This document shows positions 43,598-55,518 of a stretch of DNA of 64,000 nt, piece by piece. The notes beneath the pieces were generated by a model, which saw nothing but the letters and a program-made list of their open reading frames with translations, was not told the origin of the DNA and ran no database searches. This DNA comes from Streptomyces paradoxus (GTDB taxonomy: Bacteria > Actinomycetota > Actinomycetes > Streptomycetales > Streptomycetaceae), in the NCBI RefSeq assembly GCF_014202475.1, contig NZ_JACHGV010000003.1, positions 900,454 through 964,453 on the forward strand, written 5' to 3'. The position numbers and the translations under genes are program-made. Numbering within the stretch: position 1 is the first letter of the stretch; the number at the start of each line of letters is the position of its first letter.

Positions 43598-44409
43598 ACG
43601 GAGCGAGCCGCGAGGCCCTGGCAGCCGCACGTGAGCGTCTCGACGCGCTGACGGACTCCACGTCCGTGAACGCGGGCTCGCTCGCCGACGAGCTGGCCGC
43701 CGTCACCGCGCTGCTCGACCGCGAGGTGTCGCTGCGTCGGGTCCTCACCGACCCGGCGCAGGCCGCAGAGGCCAAGGCAGAGCTGGCCCAGCGCCTGCTC
43801 GCCACCCAGGTCAGCGGCCCCGCCGCCGACCTGGTGGCCGGCATGGTGCGCTCCCGCTGGTCGCAGTCCCGCGACCTGGTGGACGCGCTGGAGGTGCTGG
43901 CCAACACCGCCGACCTCACGGCCGCCCAGCAGGCCGGCAAGCTCGACGACGTCGAGGACGAGCTGTTCCGGTTCGGCCGGATCGTCTCCGGCAGCACCGA
44001 GCTGCGCGCCGCGCTGACCGACCGCAAGGCCACCACCTCGGCCAAGGGCGAGCTGCTGCGCAGCCTGCTCGGCGGCCGGGCGCAGTCGACCACCGAGCGT
44101 CTGGTCACGCGCCTTGTGACCGCGCCGCGGGGACGTAGCCTGGAGTCGGGACTCGAGTCCCTGTCCAAGCTCGCCGCCGAGCGTCGGGACCGCATGGTGG
44201 CCATCGTCACCTCGGCGGTGCCGCTGAGCGACCCGCAGAAGCAGCGCCTGGGCGCCGCCCTCGCGAAGCTCTACGGCCGCCGGATGCACCTCAATCTGGA
44301 CGTGGACCCCGAGGTCCTCGGCGGTATCCGGGTGCAGGTCGGCGACGAGGTCATCAACGGCGCCCTGGTGGACCGCATCGAGGACGCCAGCCGCCGGCTC
44401 GCCGGCTGA
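43594..44409 (+). CDS. atpH: ATP synthase subunit delta
   Basis: The 271-residue stator subunit joins F1 to subunit b. It is about 95 residues longer than E. coli delta, as in other actinobacteria. The conserved OSCP-type C-terminus is GAALAKLYGRRMHLNLDVDPEVLGGIRVQVGDEVINGALVDR (ending RLAG). It overlaps atpF and is followed by a 126-bp gap with hairpins before atpA. Confidence 0.93.
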   Translation: MNGASREALAAARERLDALTDSTSVNAGSLADELAAVTALLDREVSLRRVLTDPAQAAEAKAELAQRLLATQVSGPAADLVAGMVRSRWSQSRDLVDALEVLANTADLTAAQQAGKLDDVEDELFRFGRIVSGSTELRAALTDRKATTSAKGELLRSLLGGRAQSTTERLVTRLVTAPRGRSLESGLESLSKLAAERRDRMVAIVTSAVPLSDPQKQRLGAALAKLYGRRMHLNLDVDPEVLGGIRVQVGDEVINGALVDRIEDASRRLAG

Positions 44410-44440
44410 GCAGCAACTCAATAGGCACAACGTACTTACG

Positions 44441-44493
44441 ACGGCCCTGGTTGGGCCGTGCAGAAGAATCCTGGGGGTCGCCCCCAGACCCCC
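44441..44493 (+). promoter_or_regulatory. Two hairpins in the atpH-atpA gap
   Basis: ACGGCCC/GGGCCGT (44441-44459, loop TGGTT) and CTGGGGG/CCCCCAG (44471-44487, loop TCG), continued by ACCCCC. The second resembles a repeat common between Streptomyces genes. They may adjust or stabilise the segment carrying atpA, whose product is needed in three copies per complex. Confidence 0.5.
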
Positions 44494-44535
44494 AAAGTGA
44501 AACTTCGGGCCCAACAAGGAGAGCAGGGAACCCAG

Positions 44536-46125
44536 ATGGCGGAGCTCACGATCCGGCCGGAGGAGATCCGGGACGCGCTGGAGAACTTCGTCCAGGCGTA
44601 CAAGCCGGACGCGGCCTCGCGCGAGGAGGTCGGTACGGTCACCTTCGCCGGCGACGGCATCGCGAAGGTCGAGGGCCTGCCCTCGGTCATGGCCAACGAG
44701 CTGCTGAAGTTCGAGGACGGCAGCCTCGGTCTCGCCCTCAACCTCGAGGAGCGCGAGATCGGCTGTGTCGTCCTCGGCGAGTTCAGCGGCATCGAGGAGG
44801 GTCAGCCGGTCTCCCGTACCGGTGAGGTTCTCTCCGTCGCGGTGGGCGAGGGCTACCTCGGCCGCGTGGTGGACCCCCTCGGCAACCCGATCGACGGCCT
44901 CGGCGAGATCGAGACCGAGGACCGCCGCGCCCTGGAGCTGCAGGCCCCGGGCGTCATGGTCCGCAAGTCGGTGCACGAGCCGATGGAGACGGGCTACAAG
45001 GCCGTCGACGCGATGACCCCGATCGGCCGTGGCCAGCGTCAGCTGATCATCGGTGACCGCCAGACCGGCAAGACCGCCCTGGCCGTCGACACGATCATCA
45101 ACCAGCGCGACAACTGGCGCTCGGGCGACCCGAACAAGCAGGTCCGCTGCATCTACGTCGCCATCGGCCAGAAGGGCTCCACGATCGCCGGTGTGCGCGG
45201 CGCTCTGGAGGAGGCCGGCGCGCTGGAGTACACGACCATCGTCGCCGCCCCGGCGTCCGACCCGGCCGGCTTCAAGTACCTGGCGCCGTACACCGGTTCG
45301 GCCATCGGCCAGCACTGGATGTACCAGGGCAAGCACGTCCTGATCATCTTCGACGACCTGTCGAAGCAGGCCGACGCCTACCGCGCCGTGTCGCTGCTGC
45401 TGCGCCGCCCGCCGGGCCGTGAGGCCTACCCGGGTGACGTCTTCTACCTGCACTCCCGTCTGCTGGAGCGCTGCGCGAAGCTCTCCGACGAGATGGGTGC
45501 CGGTTCGATGACCGGTCTGCCGATCGTCGAGACGAAGGCCAACGACGTCTCGGCGTTCATCCCGACCAACGTCATCTCCATCACCGACGGCCAGTGCTTC
45601 CTGGAGTCGGACCTGTTCAACGCCGGTCAGCGCCCCGCGCTGAACGTCGGTATCTCCGTCTCCCGAGTCGGTGGTTCCGCGCAGCACAAGGCGATGAAGC
45701 AGGTCTCCGGCCGTCTGCGCGTGGACCTCGCCCAGTTCCGTGAGCTGGAGGCGTTCGCCGCCTTCGGTTCCGACCTGGACGCCGCGTCCAAGGCGCAGCT
45801 GGAGCGTGGTCAGCGCATGGTCGAGCTGCTGAAGCAGGCGCAGTACCAGCCGATGGCCACCGAGGACCAGGTCGTCTCCGTCTGGGCCGGCACCACCGGC
45901 AAGATGGACGACGTCCCCGTCGCCGACATCCGCCGCTTCGAGAAGGAGCTGCTGGAGTACCTGCACCGCAAGGAGCAGGGCCTCATGACCTCCATCCGCG
46001 AGGGCGGCAAGATGTCCGACGACACCCTCCAGGCCATCGCCGAGGCCATCGTGGAGTTCAAGAAGCAGTTCGAGACCTCCGACGGCAAGCTGCTCGGCGA
46101 GGACACCCCGGCTGCCGGTAAGTGA
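44536..46125 (+). CDS. atpA: ATP synthase subunit alpha
   Basis: The 529-residue regulatory F1 subunit forms the hexamer with beta. Walker A is [11 protein letters not shown] near residue 174, with [28 protein letters not shown] and [23 protein letters not shown] (quoted in parts). ATG 44536 ([11 protein letters not shown]) follows AAGGAGAG; the longer frame from 44458 reads through the hairpin region. Confidence 0.97.
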   Translation: MAELTIRPEEIRDALENFVQAYKPDAASREEVGTVTFAGDGIAKVEGLPSVMANELLKFEDGSLGLALNLEEREIGCVVLGEFSGIEEGQPVSRTGEVLSVAVGEGYLGRVVDPLGNPIDGLGEIETEDRRALELQAPGVMVRKSVHEPMETGYKAVDAMTPIGRGQRQLIIGDRQTGKTALAVDTIINQRDNWRSGDPNKQVRCIYVAIGQKGSTIAGVRGALEEAGALEYTTIVAAPASDPAGFKYLAPYTGSAIGQHWMYQGKHVLIIFDDLSKQADAYRAVSLLLRRPPGREAYPGDVFYLHSRLLERCAKLSDEMGAGSMTGLPIVETKANDVSAFIPTNVISITDGQCFLESDLFNAGQRPALNVGISVSRVGGSAQHKAMKQVSGRLRVDLAQFRELEAFAAFGSDLDAASKAQLERGQRMVELLKQAQYQPMATEDQVVSVWAGTTGKMDDVPVADIRRFEKELLEYLHRKEQGLMTSIREGGKMSDDTLQAIAEAIVEFKKQFETSDGKLLGEDTPAAGK

Positions 46126-46145
46126 CGACGGAAGGGACCTGACTC

Positions 46146-47063
46146 ATGGGAGCCCAGCTCCGGGTCTACAAGCGTCGCATCCGATCCGTCACCGCGACCA
46201 AGAAGATCACCAAGGCGATGGAGATGATCGCCGCCTCGCGCGTCGTCAAGGCGCAGCGCAAGGTGGCGGCCTCCACCCCGTACGCGACCGAGCTCACCCG
46301 GGCGGTCACGGCGGTCGCCGGCGGATCCAACACCAAGCACCCGCTCACGACTGAGCCGGAGAACCCGACCCGCGCCGCGGTCCTGCTCCTCACGAGCGAC
46401 CGCGGGCTGGCCGGCGCCTTCAACTCCAACGCCATCAAGGCCGCGGAGAAGCTCACGGCGAAGCTGGAGGCCGAGGGCAAGGAGGTCGTCAGCTACATCG
46501 TCGGCCGCCGCGGTGTCGCCCACTACAACTTCCGCGAGCGCAAGATCGCGGAGTCGTTCACGGGCTTCACCGACGAGCCCTCGTACGCGGACGCCAAGAA
46601 GGTCGCGGCCCCGCTGATCGAGGCGATCGAGACGGAGACGGCCGAGGGCGGCGTGGACGAGCTCCACATCGTCTACACCGAGTTCGTGTCGATGATGACG
46701 CAGACGGCGATCGAGGCGCGGCTGCTGCCGCTCAGCCTCGAAGAGGTCGAGCAGGAGGCGAAGCCCAAGGGCGAGATCCTCCCGCTGTTCGACTTCGAGC
46801 CCTCGGCGGAGGACGTCCTCGACGCCCTGCTGCCGCGCTACGTCGAGAGCCGCATCTACAACGCGCTGCTCCAGTCGGCCGCCTCCAAGCACGCCGCCAC
46901 GCGGCGCGCGATGAAGTCGGCCACCGACAACGCCGGAGAGCTCATCGAGACGCTCACCCGGCTTGCCAACCAGGCCCGCCAGGCCGAAATCACCCAGGAA
47001 ATCAGCGAGATCGTCGGTGGCGCCAGTGCCCTGGCCGACGCGACCGCGGGGAGTGACCGATAA
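46146..47063 (+). CDS. atpG: ATP synthase subunit gamma
   Basis: The 305-residue rotor shaft begins [19 protein letters not shown] and ends with the conserved [22 protein letters not shown] and [19 protein letters not shown] segment. The core [16 protein letters not shown] is also typical. Its TAA stop is followed at once by the atpD ATG. Confidence 0.96.
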   Translation: MGAQLRVYKRRIRSVTATKKITKAMEMIAASRVVKAQRKVAASTPYATELTRAVTAVAGGSNTKHPLTTEPENPTRAAVLLLTSDRGLAGAFNSNAIKAAEKLTAKLEAEGKEVVSYIVGRRGVAHYNFRERKIAESFTGFTDEPSYADAKKVAAPLIEAIETETAEGGVDELHIVYTEFVSMMTQTAIEARLLPLSLEEVEQEAKPKGEILPLFDFEPSAEDVLDALLPRYVESRIYNALLQSAASKHAATRRAMKSATDNAGELIETLTRLANQARQAEITQEISEIVGGASALADATAGSDR

Positions 47064-48500
<1,437 letters not shown>

Positions 48501-48515
48501 GCCCCGTGCTCGTCG

Positions 48516-48592
48516 GAGGGGGCGGGGTTCGTCCCGCCCCCTCTGTCACGCCTACTAGACTTGTAACCAACACCCGGCACTCCCGCCGGGTG
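48516..48592 (+). promoter_or_regulatory. Strong hairpins between atpD and atpC
   Basis: AGGGGGCGGG/CCCGCCCCCT (48516-48543, loop GTTCGT) starts 16 bases after the atpD stop. A second stem CACCCGGC/GCCGGGTG (48571-48592) follows. The first looks like an intrinsic terminator inside the operon. Partial termination or RNA processing here could lower atpC expression relative to atpD. Confidence 0.6.
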
Positions 48593-48611
48593 GTGACCCG
48601 AGGAGCCACCC

Positions 48612-48989
48612 TTGGCTGCTGAGCTGCACGTCGCGTTGGTCGCGGCCGACCGTGAGGTCTGGTCCGGCCAGGCCACCCTGGTCGTCGCGCGCACCACGTC
48701 CGGCGACATCGGCGTCATGCCCGGTCACCAGCCGCTGCTCGGTGTGCTGGAGTCGGGCCCGGTGACCATCCGTACGAGCGACGGCGGGACGGTCGTCGCC
48801 GCGGTCCACGGCGGATTCATCTCGTTCGCGGACGACAAGCTCTCGCTGCTGGCGGAGGTCGCCGAGCTGTCGGACGAGATCGATGTCCAGCGCGCGGAGC
48901 AGGAGCTCGAGCGCGCGAAGGCGGAGGACGACGCGGAGGCCCAGCGCCGCGCGGACGTCCGTCTGCGGGCTGCCACGGCGGCGCGCTGA
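48612..48989 (+). CDS. atpC: ATP synthase subunit epsilon
   Basis: The 125-residue F1 subunit starts at TTG 48612 after CGAGGAG. The N-terminal beta domain reads ELHVALVAADREVWSGQA and GDIGVMPGHQPLLGVLESGPV. A C-terminal helical part (VQRAEQELERAKAEDDAEAQRR) can inhibit ATP hydrolysis. It closes the operon. Confidence 0.94.
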   Translation: MAAELHVALVAADREVWSGQATLVVARTTSGDIGVMPGHQPLLGVLESGPVTIRTSDGGTVVAAVHGGFISFADDKLSLLAEVAELSDEIDVQRAEQELERAKAEDDAEAQRRADVRLRAATAAR

Positions 48990-49016
48990 CTCCGTCCGCC
49001 GTGTGATGACGTCACT

Positions 49017-49061
49017 CAGCCGCGGCTGGGTACCGGAGAGATCCGGACCCAGCCGCGGCTG
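49017..49061 (+). terminator. Terminator of the atp operon
   Basis: CAGCCGCGGCTGGGT and ACCCAGCCGCGGCTG pair almost perfectly, with CCGG/CCGG extension, 28 bases after the atpC stop. Confidence 0.88.
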
Positions 49062-49113
49062 AGGCGGATGTGGGTGATTTTTACGTTCCGTTACCTAGGA
49101 GACGAGGAGGTCG

Positions 49114-49566
49114 GTGTCGATGGTCCTCGCTCTGACTGTGTGCGGAATCGTGGTGGCCCTCGTGGTGGTGGGCCTGTTCGTCTTCGGCCTGCGCCGCCGG
49201 CTGATCCAGCGGTCGGGCGGCACGTTCGACGCCAGCCTGCGCTGGGACGCCCCTGCCGAGGGTGACACCAACGGCAAGGGCTGGGCGTACGGGGTGGCCC
49301 GCTACAACGGCGACCGCGTCGAGTGGTACCGCGTCTTCTCGTACTCGCCGCGCCCGCGCCGGACCCTGGAGCGGTCCGCCATCGAGGTGGCCGGCCGCCG
49401 GGTGCCGGAGGGTGAGGAGGAGCTGGCGCTCCTCTCCGACCATGTGATCCTGGCCTGTCTGCACCGGGGAACGCGTCTCGAACTCGCGATGAGCGAAGAC
49501 GCGCTGACCGGTTTCCTCGCGTGGCTCGAGGCAGCCCCGCCCGGTCAGCGCGTCAACGTGGCGTAA
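49114..49566 (+). CDS. DUF2550 domain-containing membrane protein
   Basis: The 150-residue product from GTG 49114 (GAGGAGG just before) has one N-terminal membrane helix (LALTVCGIVVALVVVGLFVFGL) and a soluble domain with RRRLIQRSGGTFDASLRWD, GWAYGVARYNGDRVEWYRVF and LACLHRGTRLELAMSEDALTGFLAWLEA. This matches the actinobacterial DUF2550 family of unknown function, regularly found right after the atp operon. It converges on the chitinase gene 14 bp away. Confidence 0.88.
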   Translation: MSMVLALTVCGIVVALVVVGLFVFGLRRRLIQRSGGTFDASLRWDAPAEGDTNGKGWAYGVARYNGDRVEWYRVFSYSPRPRRTLERSAIEVAGRRVPEGEEELALLSDHVILACLHRGTRLELAMSEDALTGFLAWLEAAPPGQRVNVA

Positions 49567-49580
49567 CTCGCCGAACTTCT

Positions 49581-51407
<1,827 letters not shown>

Positions 51408-51480
51408 GCTGCGCCTCCTTGATGGAGTTGTCGGGGCGTGACTGAGCCTCACGCCCACTCATGGTGCGGTGAGAATAGAA

Positions 51481-51513
51481 AGGTCTGGACCACCGGTCAA
51501 TAGGTCTGGACCA
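51481..51513 (-). promoter_or_regulatory. Chitinase 12-bp direct-repeat operator
   Basis: AGGTCTGGACCA occurs at 51481-51492 and 51502-51513, exactly 21 bp (two helical turns) apart. On the chitinase strand it reads TGGTCCAGACCT, the known direct repeat of Streptomyces chitinase promoters needed for chitin induction and glucose repression, which overlaps DasR-type (dre) sites. It lies about 75-105 bp before the chitinase start. Confidence 0.85.
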
Positions 51514-51530
51514 CCAGCACCGAACGCGGT

Positions 51531-52172
51531 TCAGACACCCAACTCCTGGGCCAGCACGGCCGCTTGTACCCGGCTGCGCAGCTCCAGCTTCCCCAGCAGC
51601 CTGCTGACATGGGTCTTCACGGTCGCCTCGGCCATGTCGAGCCGCTCCGCGATGCCCGCATTGGACAAGCCCTGGCCCAGACAGGACAGCACCTCGCGCT
51701 CCCGCCGGGTCAGCTGTTCGAGCACCGCCGGATCGGCCGCGGGCTCCCGGGCGGGCTTCGCGGCGAACTCCGCGATCAGCCGCCGCGTGACCGCCGGGGC
51801 GATCAGCCCCTCCCCGCGCGCGACCGTCCGCACGGCCTCCAGCAGCTCCGTCGCCTCGGTGTTCTTCAGCAGGAACCCGGACGCGCCGGCCCGCAGCGCC
51901 CCGAAGACGTACTCGTCGAGGTCGAAGGTGGTCAGCACCAGCACGTCGGCGAGCCCCTCCGCGACGACCTGACGGGTCGCCGACACCCCGTCCAGACGCG
52001 GCATCTGGACGTCCATCAGCACCAGGTCCGGCCGCAGCTCGCGGGCCAGCGCCACCGCCTGTTCGCCGTCCGCCGCCTCGCCGACCACCTCGATGTCGGG
52101 CGCGCTGCGCAGGATGAGGACGAGCCCTGCGCGGACGGCGGACTGGTCCTCGGCGACCAGGACGCGGATCAT
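51531..52172 (-). CDS. NarL/LuxR-type response regulator
   Basis: The 213-residue product has a receiver domain (VLVAEDQSAVRAG, phospho-Asp in LVLMDVQMPRLDGV, Lys in FLLKNTEATELL) and a C-terminal LuxR helix-turn-helix (LTRREREVLSCLGQGLSNAGIAERL ... ATVKTHVSRLLGKL). It overlaps the sensor kinase gene by 4 bp (ATGA), making a standard two-component operon. Its short distance to the chitinase promoter (about 20 bp past its stop) does not by itself show control of the chitinase. Confidence 0.93.
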   Translation of the reverse strand: MIRVLVAEDQSAVRAGLVLILRSAPDIEVVGEAADGEQAVALARELRPDLVLMDVQMPRLDGVSATRQVVAEGLADVLVLTTFDLDEYVFGALRAGASGFLLKNTEATELLEAVRTVARGEGLIAPAVTRRLIAEFAAKPAREPAADPAVLEQLTRREREVLSCLGQGLSNAGIAERLDMAEATVKTHVSRLLGKLELRSRVQAAVLAQELGV

Positions 52173-53362
52173 GCGGTGTCTCCTTCGACGCTGTGGCTGA
52201 CGGGGAGGGTGGCGCGTACCACCCAGATCTTGCCCTCGGGCGAGTCCTCGGGGGCGGCTTCGAACGTGCCGTCCAGCAGGGCCACGCGCTCTCTCATGCC
52301 GACCAGGCCCGCGCCGGAGCCGGGGGCGCGCGGGGCGTCCCGGTCCCCGTACGGGCTGGTCACGCTGACGACGAGGGAGCCGTCCCGCCGGGCGAGGGAC
52401 ACGGTGACCCGGCCCGGGGCGGCGTGCTTGAGCGCGTTGGTCAGCGACTCCTGCACGATGCGGTAGGCGGCGAGTTCGACGGGCGCGGGCACCTCGCTCC
52501 GCTCGGCGTCGAGGATGACGTCGAGACCGTTGGTGCGGGCGCCGTCCACCAGTGAGCCGAGACCGTCGAGCGTGGGAGCGGCGGACGGTTCCACGTCGCC
52601 GCTGCTGTCGCGCAGGATCCCGATCAGCCGCCGCATCTCGGCGAGCCCCTCCACGCTGTTCTCACGGATGACCACGAGGGCGTCCTGAGAGGTCTTCGGA
52701 TCGTCGAGGGACAGCGCCGCGGTGGAGTGAATGGCGATCGCGGACAGGTGGTTGGCGACCATGTCGTGCAGCTCGCGGGCCATCCGGGCACGCTCGGCGG
52801 TGACCGCCTGGGTGCGGTCCATCTCGGCGAGCAGCGCGGTCTGTTCGGCGCGCAGCCGGGCCGCCTCGGCCGCGTCACGGTGGTTGCGGACGATCAGACC
52901 CGTGGCGGCGGGGCCGAAGGACACGAGCCCGGTGACCACACCGATCAGCAACGCCTCGGGCTCGCGCCAGACTGCGAACGGCACCACCGCCCCGGCCACC
53001 GAGAGCAGCCCGGTGATCCGCGGGATGCGGTGGGCCGACGCGGGCGGGCCGTACAGGACGGCCGCGTACATCAGGTCGGTGTACATCAGGATCGTGACCA
53101 GGTTGCCCTGGGTGACGGTGTCCAGGACGATCGCCGGCGTGCCGATCAGCAGGGCGGTACGCGGGGCGGCCCGGCGCAGCAGCTCGCAGCCCGCCATGAC
53201 GAAGAGCGGCAGCAGCACCGGCCAGCGGCCCGGCAGCAGCACGTACGCCTCGGTGTGCGGCCGGGTGGCCAGGCCGACGCCCCACAGCAGCAGCCCGCCG
53301 AGCAGGCCGCCCAGCGCGACGTGGACGTCGAAACGGCGGTGACGGGGGAGACGTACGGCCAT
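52169..53362 (-). CDS. Sensor histidine kinase (HisKA_3 type)
   Basis: The 397-residue product from ATG 53360-53362 has five or six N-terminal membrane helices (ALGGLLGGLLLWGVGLA, LLPLFVMAGCELL, ILMYTDLMYAAVL, LLIGVVTGLVSFG and others). It then has the dimerisation box with phospho-His in ARELHDMVANHLSAIAIH, and a GHKL ATPase (VQESLTNALKHAAPGRV, GSGAGLVGMRERVALLDG). It is the partner of the downstream NarL regulator. The signal is unknown. A longer in-frame start at 53605 would add 81 low-complexity residues and is unlikely. Confidence 0.92.
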   Translation of the reverse strand: MAVRLPRHRRFDVHVALGGLLGGLLLWGVGLATRPHTEAYVLLPGRWPVLLPLFVMAGCELLRRAAPRTALLIGTPAIVLDTVTQGNLVTILMYTDLMYAAVLYGPPASAHRIPRITGLLSVAGAVVPFAVWREPEALLIGVVTGLVSFGPAATGLIVRNHRDAAEAARLRAEQTALLAEMDRTQAVTAERARMARELHDMVANHLSAIAIHSTAALSLDDPKTSQDALVVIRENSVEGLAEMRRLIGILRDSSGDVEPSAAPTLDGLGSLVDGARTNGLDVILDAERSEVPAPVELAAYRIVQESLTNALKHAAPGRVTVSLARRDGSLVVSVTSPYGDRDAPRAPGSGAGLVGMRERVALLDGTFEAAPEDSPEGKIWVVRATLPVSHSVEGDTA

Positions 53363-53514
53363 GCCACCATCCAACACGGCCGTCGCGCCCCGCGCGTGAG
53401 CCCCGCGGAGGGTCCCCGGCTGCATCCTTCGATGTACCGCGGGTTCGTCAGTCGCGACGACGATTCCGGGCGCGCCGCACGGGAGCCTGAAGAGGTGACC
53501 GAGAGGAGCGAACC

Positions 53515-54093
53515 GTGATCGTCGCATTGATCGCAGCCTGCGAGATCGGCTTCTGGGTGCTGCTGGCGGCCGGCCTGGGCGCCCGCTACCTGCTGCGCAT
53601 GCCACGGCTGGGACTGGGCCTGCTGCTGTGCGAGCCGCTGCTGGAGGTCGTCCTGCTGGTCGCCACCGCGCTGGACCTGAAGAACGGTGCCGAGCCGAAC
53701 TGGACGCACGGCCTGGCCGCGCTGTACATCGGCTATACCGTCGGGCACGGCCACCGCACGGTGAAGTGGCTGGACGGCCACGCCGCCCACCGGCTGGGCG
53801 GGGCCCCGAAGCCGATCGGCCCGCCGCGCTACGGCATGGCCCGGGCGCGCCACGAGGGCACGGTGTGGCTGGGAACCCTCACGGCGGCCGTCGTCGCGAC
53901 CGTGCTGCTCCAGCTGGCCATCTGGTACGTCGACGACCCGAGCCGCGTCACCTCGCTGGAGAGCTGGCGCTACGTGGCCTGGCGTGCGGCGGGGATCCAC
54001 GGCCTGATCGCGCTCAGCTATCTGATCTGGCCGCGGAAGGCTCCCGCGGGGGAGGCCGAGGGGCAGATCGACAAGGAGAGGGTGCGACGGTAG
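53515..54093 (+). CDS. Integral membrane protein of unknown function
   Basis: The 192-residue product from GTG 53515 (GAGAGGAG upstream) has about four membrane helices: ALIAACEIGFWVLLAAGLGARYL, LGLGLLLCEPLLEVVLLVAT, LGTLTAAVVATVLLQLAIWYV and GIHGLIALSYLIWP. Between them lies a polar loop rich in Gly/Pro and His (HGHRTVKWLDGHAAHRLGG). The tail is charged. I recognise no named domain. It is divergent from the histidine kinase. Confidence 0.8.
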   Translation: MIVALIAACEIGFWVLLAAGLGARYLLRMPRLGLGLLLCEPLLEVVLLVATALDLKNGAEPNWTHGLAALYIGYTVGHGHRTVKWLDGHAAHRLGGAPKPIGPPRYGMARARHEGTVWLGTLTAAVVATVLLQLAIWYVDDPSRVTSLESWRYVAWRAAGIHGLIALSYLIWPRKAPAGEAEGQIDKERVRR

Positions 54094-54122
54094 GCCGGTT
54101 CCTCGGCTGCCGGTGCGTCGTG

Positions 54123-54160
54123 GCTTGTCGCGCAGTTCCCCGCGCCCCTTGTCGGGGCGC
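54123..54160. terminator. Dispersed Streptomyces repeat with terminator hairpin
   Basis: GTCGCGCAGTTCCCCGCGCC is followed by GCGCCCC/GGGGCGC (54142-54160, loop TTGTC). From memory, such sequence is common downstream of Streptomyces genes. It sits between two convergent genes, 30 bp after one stop and 2 bp from the other, and can end both transcripts. Confidence 0.6.
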
Positions 54161-54161
54161 T

Positions 54162-54734
54162 TCAGCGCTCCCCACCCGGCACCCACAACACGTCTCCGAC
54201 CTGCTTGTTCGCCGTCCTCGCGAGGATGAACAGCAGGTCGGAGAGGCGGTTGAGGTAGGTCGCCGTGAGGGGGTTCATCACCTCGGCGTGGACCTCCAGC
54301 GCCGCCCACGTCGAGCGTTCCGCCCGGCGTACGACCGTGCAGGCCTGGTGGAGCAGGGCCGCGCCCGGGGTGCCGCCGGGGAGGATGAAGGAGCGGAGCT
54401 TCTCCAGCTGTTCGTTGAAGCGGTCGCAGTCCGCCTCCAGCTTGTCGATGTAGAACTGCTCGACCCGCAGGGGCGGGAACTCCGGGTTCTCCACCACCGG
54501 CGTCGACAGGTCCGCACCCACGTCGAACAGGTCGTTCTGGACGCGGGTGAGGACCTTGACGACCTCCTCGTCCAGACCGCCCAGCGCGATCGCCGTGCCG
54601 ATCACCGCGTTCGCCTCGTTGGCGTCGGCGTACGCGGAGATCCGCAGATCGGTCTTGGCGACCCGGCTCATGTCGCCGAGGGCGGTCGTGCCCTGGTCAC
54701 CGGTCCTGGTGTAGATGCGCGTCAGATTGACCAT
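54162..54734 (-). CDS. Cob(I)yrinic acid a,c-diamide adenosyltransferase (PduO type)
   Basis: The 190-residue enzyme transfers the adenosyl group of ATP to cob(I)alamin, making coenzyme B12. The N-terminal ATP motif is TRIYTRTGDQGTTALGD, with SAYADANEANAVIGTA, and the C-terminal RRAERSTWAALEV ... TATYLNRLSDLLFILAR. ATG 54732-54734 is the first Met before the motif. It stands alone. Confidence 0.94.
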   Translation of the reverse strand: MVNLTRIYTRTGDQGTTALGDMSRVAKTDLRISAYADANEANAVIGTAIALGGLDEEVVKVLTRVQNDLFDVGADLSTPVVENPEFPPLRVEQFYIDKLEADCDRFNEQLEKLRSFILPGGTPGAALLHQACTVVRRAERSTWAALEVHAEVMNPLTATYLNRLSDLLFILARTANKQVGDVLWVPGGER

Positions 54735-54753
54735 GTGGCCAGCGTAGTTAGGC

Positions 54754-55518
54754 TCAGGCGGTTCGGAACACACGTGTGCCCACTGTCACGGACAGCGCCG
54801 TGAGACCGGCGGCCACCAGCACGCCGTAGAGCATGTGGGGTGTCGTGTAGCGGCCGACGTACGCGTCCCGCACCGCGTCCACCAGGTAGCGGAACGGCAT
54901 GAGGTGCGAGAGGGCGTTCAGCCAGGCCGGGCCCAGGGTCATCGGCAGCATCAGGCCCGACAGCAGCATGGACGGCATGGTCAGCGCGTTGACCGCCGGG
55001 CCGAAGCTCTGCGGGGTGTCCATCCTCATCGCCAGCGCGTACGACAGGGCCGCCAGCGACACCGTGAGCAGGGCGACGAAGGCGAAGCCGATCAGCACGC
55101 CGGCCAGCGGTGCCCGCAGGCCCATCACCACCGCCGCCAGCACCAGCAGCACGGCCTGGAAGACGAAGACCGTGGCGTCCCGCAGCACCCGGCCGAGCAG
55201 CAGGGCCAGCCGGCTGACCGGGGTGACACGCATGCGCTCGACCACCCCGTGCCCCTTCTCGATGATGATCGAGAAGCCCGCGAAGGACGCCCCGAACAGA
55301 CCGAGTTGCAGCAGCAGCCCGGGGACGAGCACCTGCCAGGAGCTGCCCCCTCCGCCGAGCGGCAGGTCCGTGAGCAGGGGGCCGAAGAACAGCAGGTACA
55401 GCAGCGGCATGAGCACGCCGAAGAGCAGCGCGAAGCGGGAGCGCAGGGACTGGCGGAGGTAACGCCCGTAGACGAGTGCGGTGTCGTGCAGCAGCATCAG
55501 GATTCCTCTGTCTCTCAT
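54754..55518 (-). CDS. ABC-2 type transporter permease
   Basis: The 254-residue membrane protein has six hydrophobic segments (FALLFGVLMPLLYLLFFGPLL, VPGLLLQLGLFGASFAGFSI, ATVFVFQAVLLVLAAVVMGL, GFAFVALLTVSLAALSYAL, LTMPSMLLSGLMLPMTL, LYGVLVAAGLTALSVTVG) and the ABC-2 signature region. It is the membrane part of a DrrAB-like exporter. The start ATG overlaps the ATPase stop (ATGA). An internal ATG at 55497 is an alternative start. Confidence 0.92.
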   Translation of the reverse strand: MRDRGILMLLHDTALVYGRYLRQSLRSRFALLFGVLMPLLYLLFFGPLLTDLPLGGGGSSWQVLVPGLLLQLGLFGASFAGFSIIIEKGHGVVERMRVTPVSRLALLLGRVLRDATVFVFQAVLLVLAAVVMGLRAPLAGVLIGFAFVALLTVSLAALSYALAMRMDTPQSFGPAVNALTMPSMLLSGLMLPMTLGPAWLNALSHLMPFRYLVDAVRDAYVGRYTTPHMLYGVLVAAGLTALSVTVGTRVFRTA

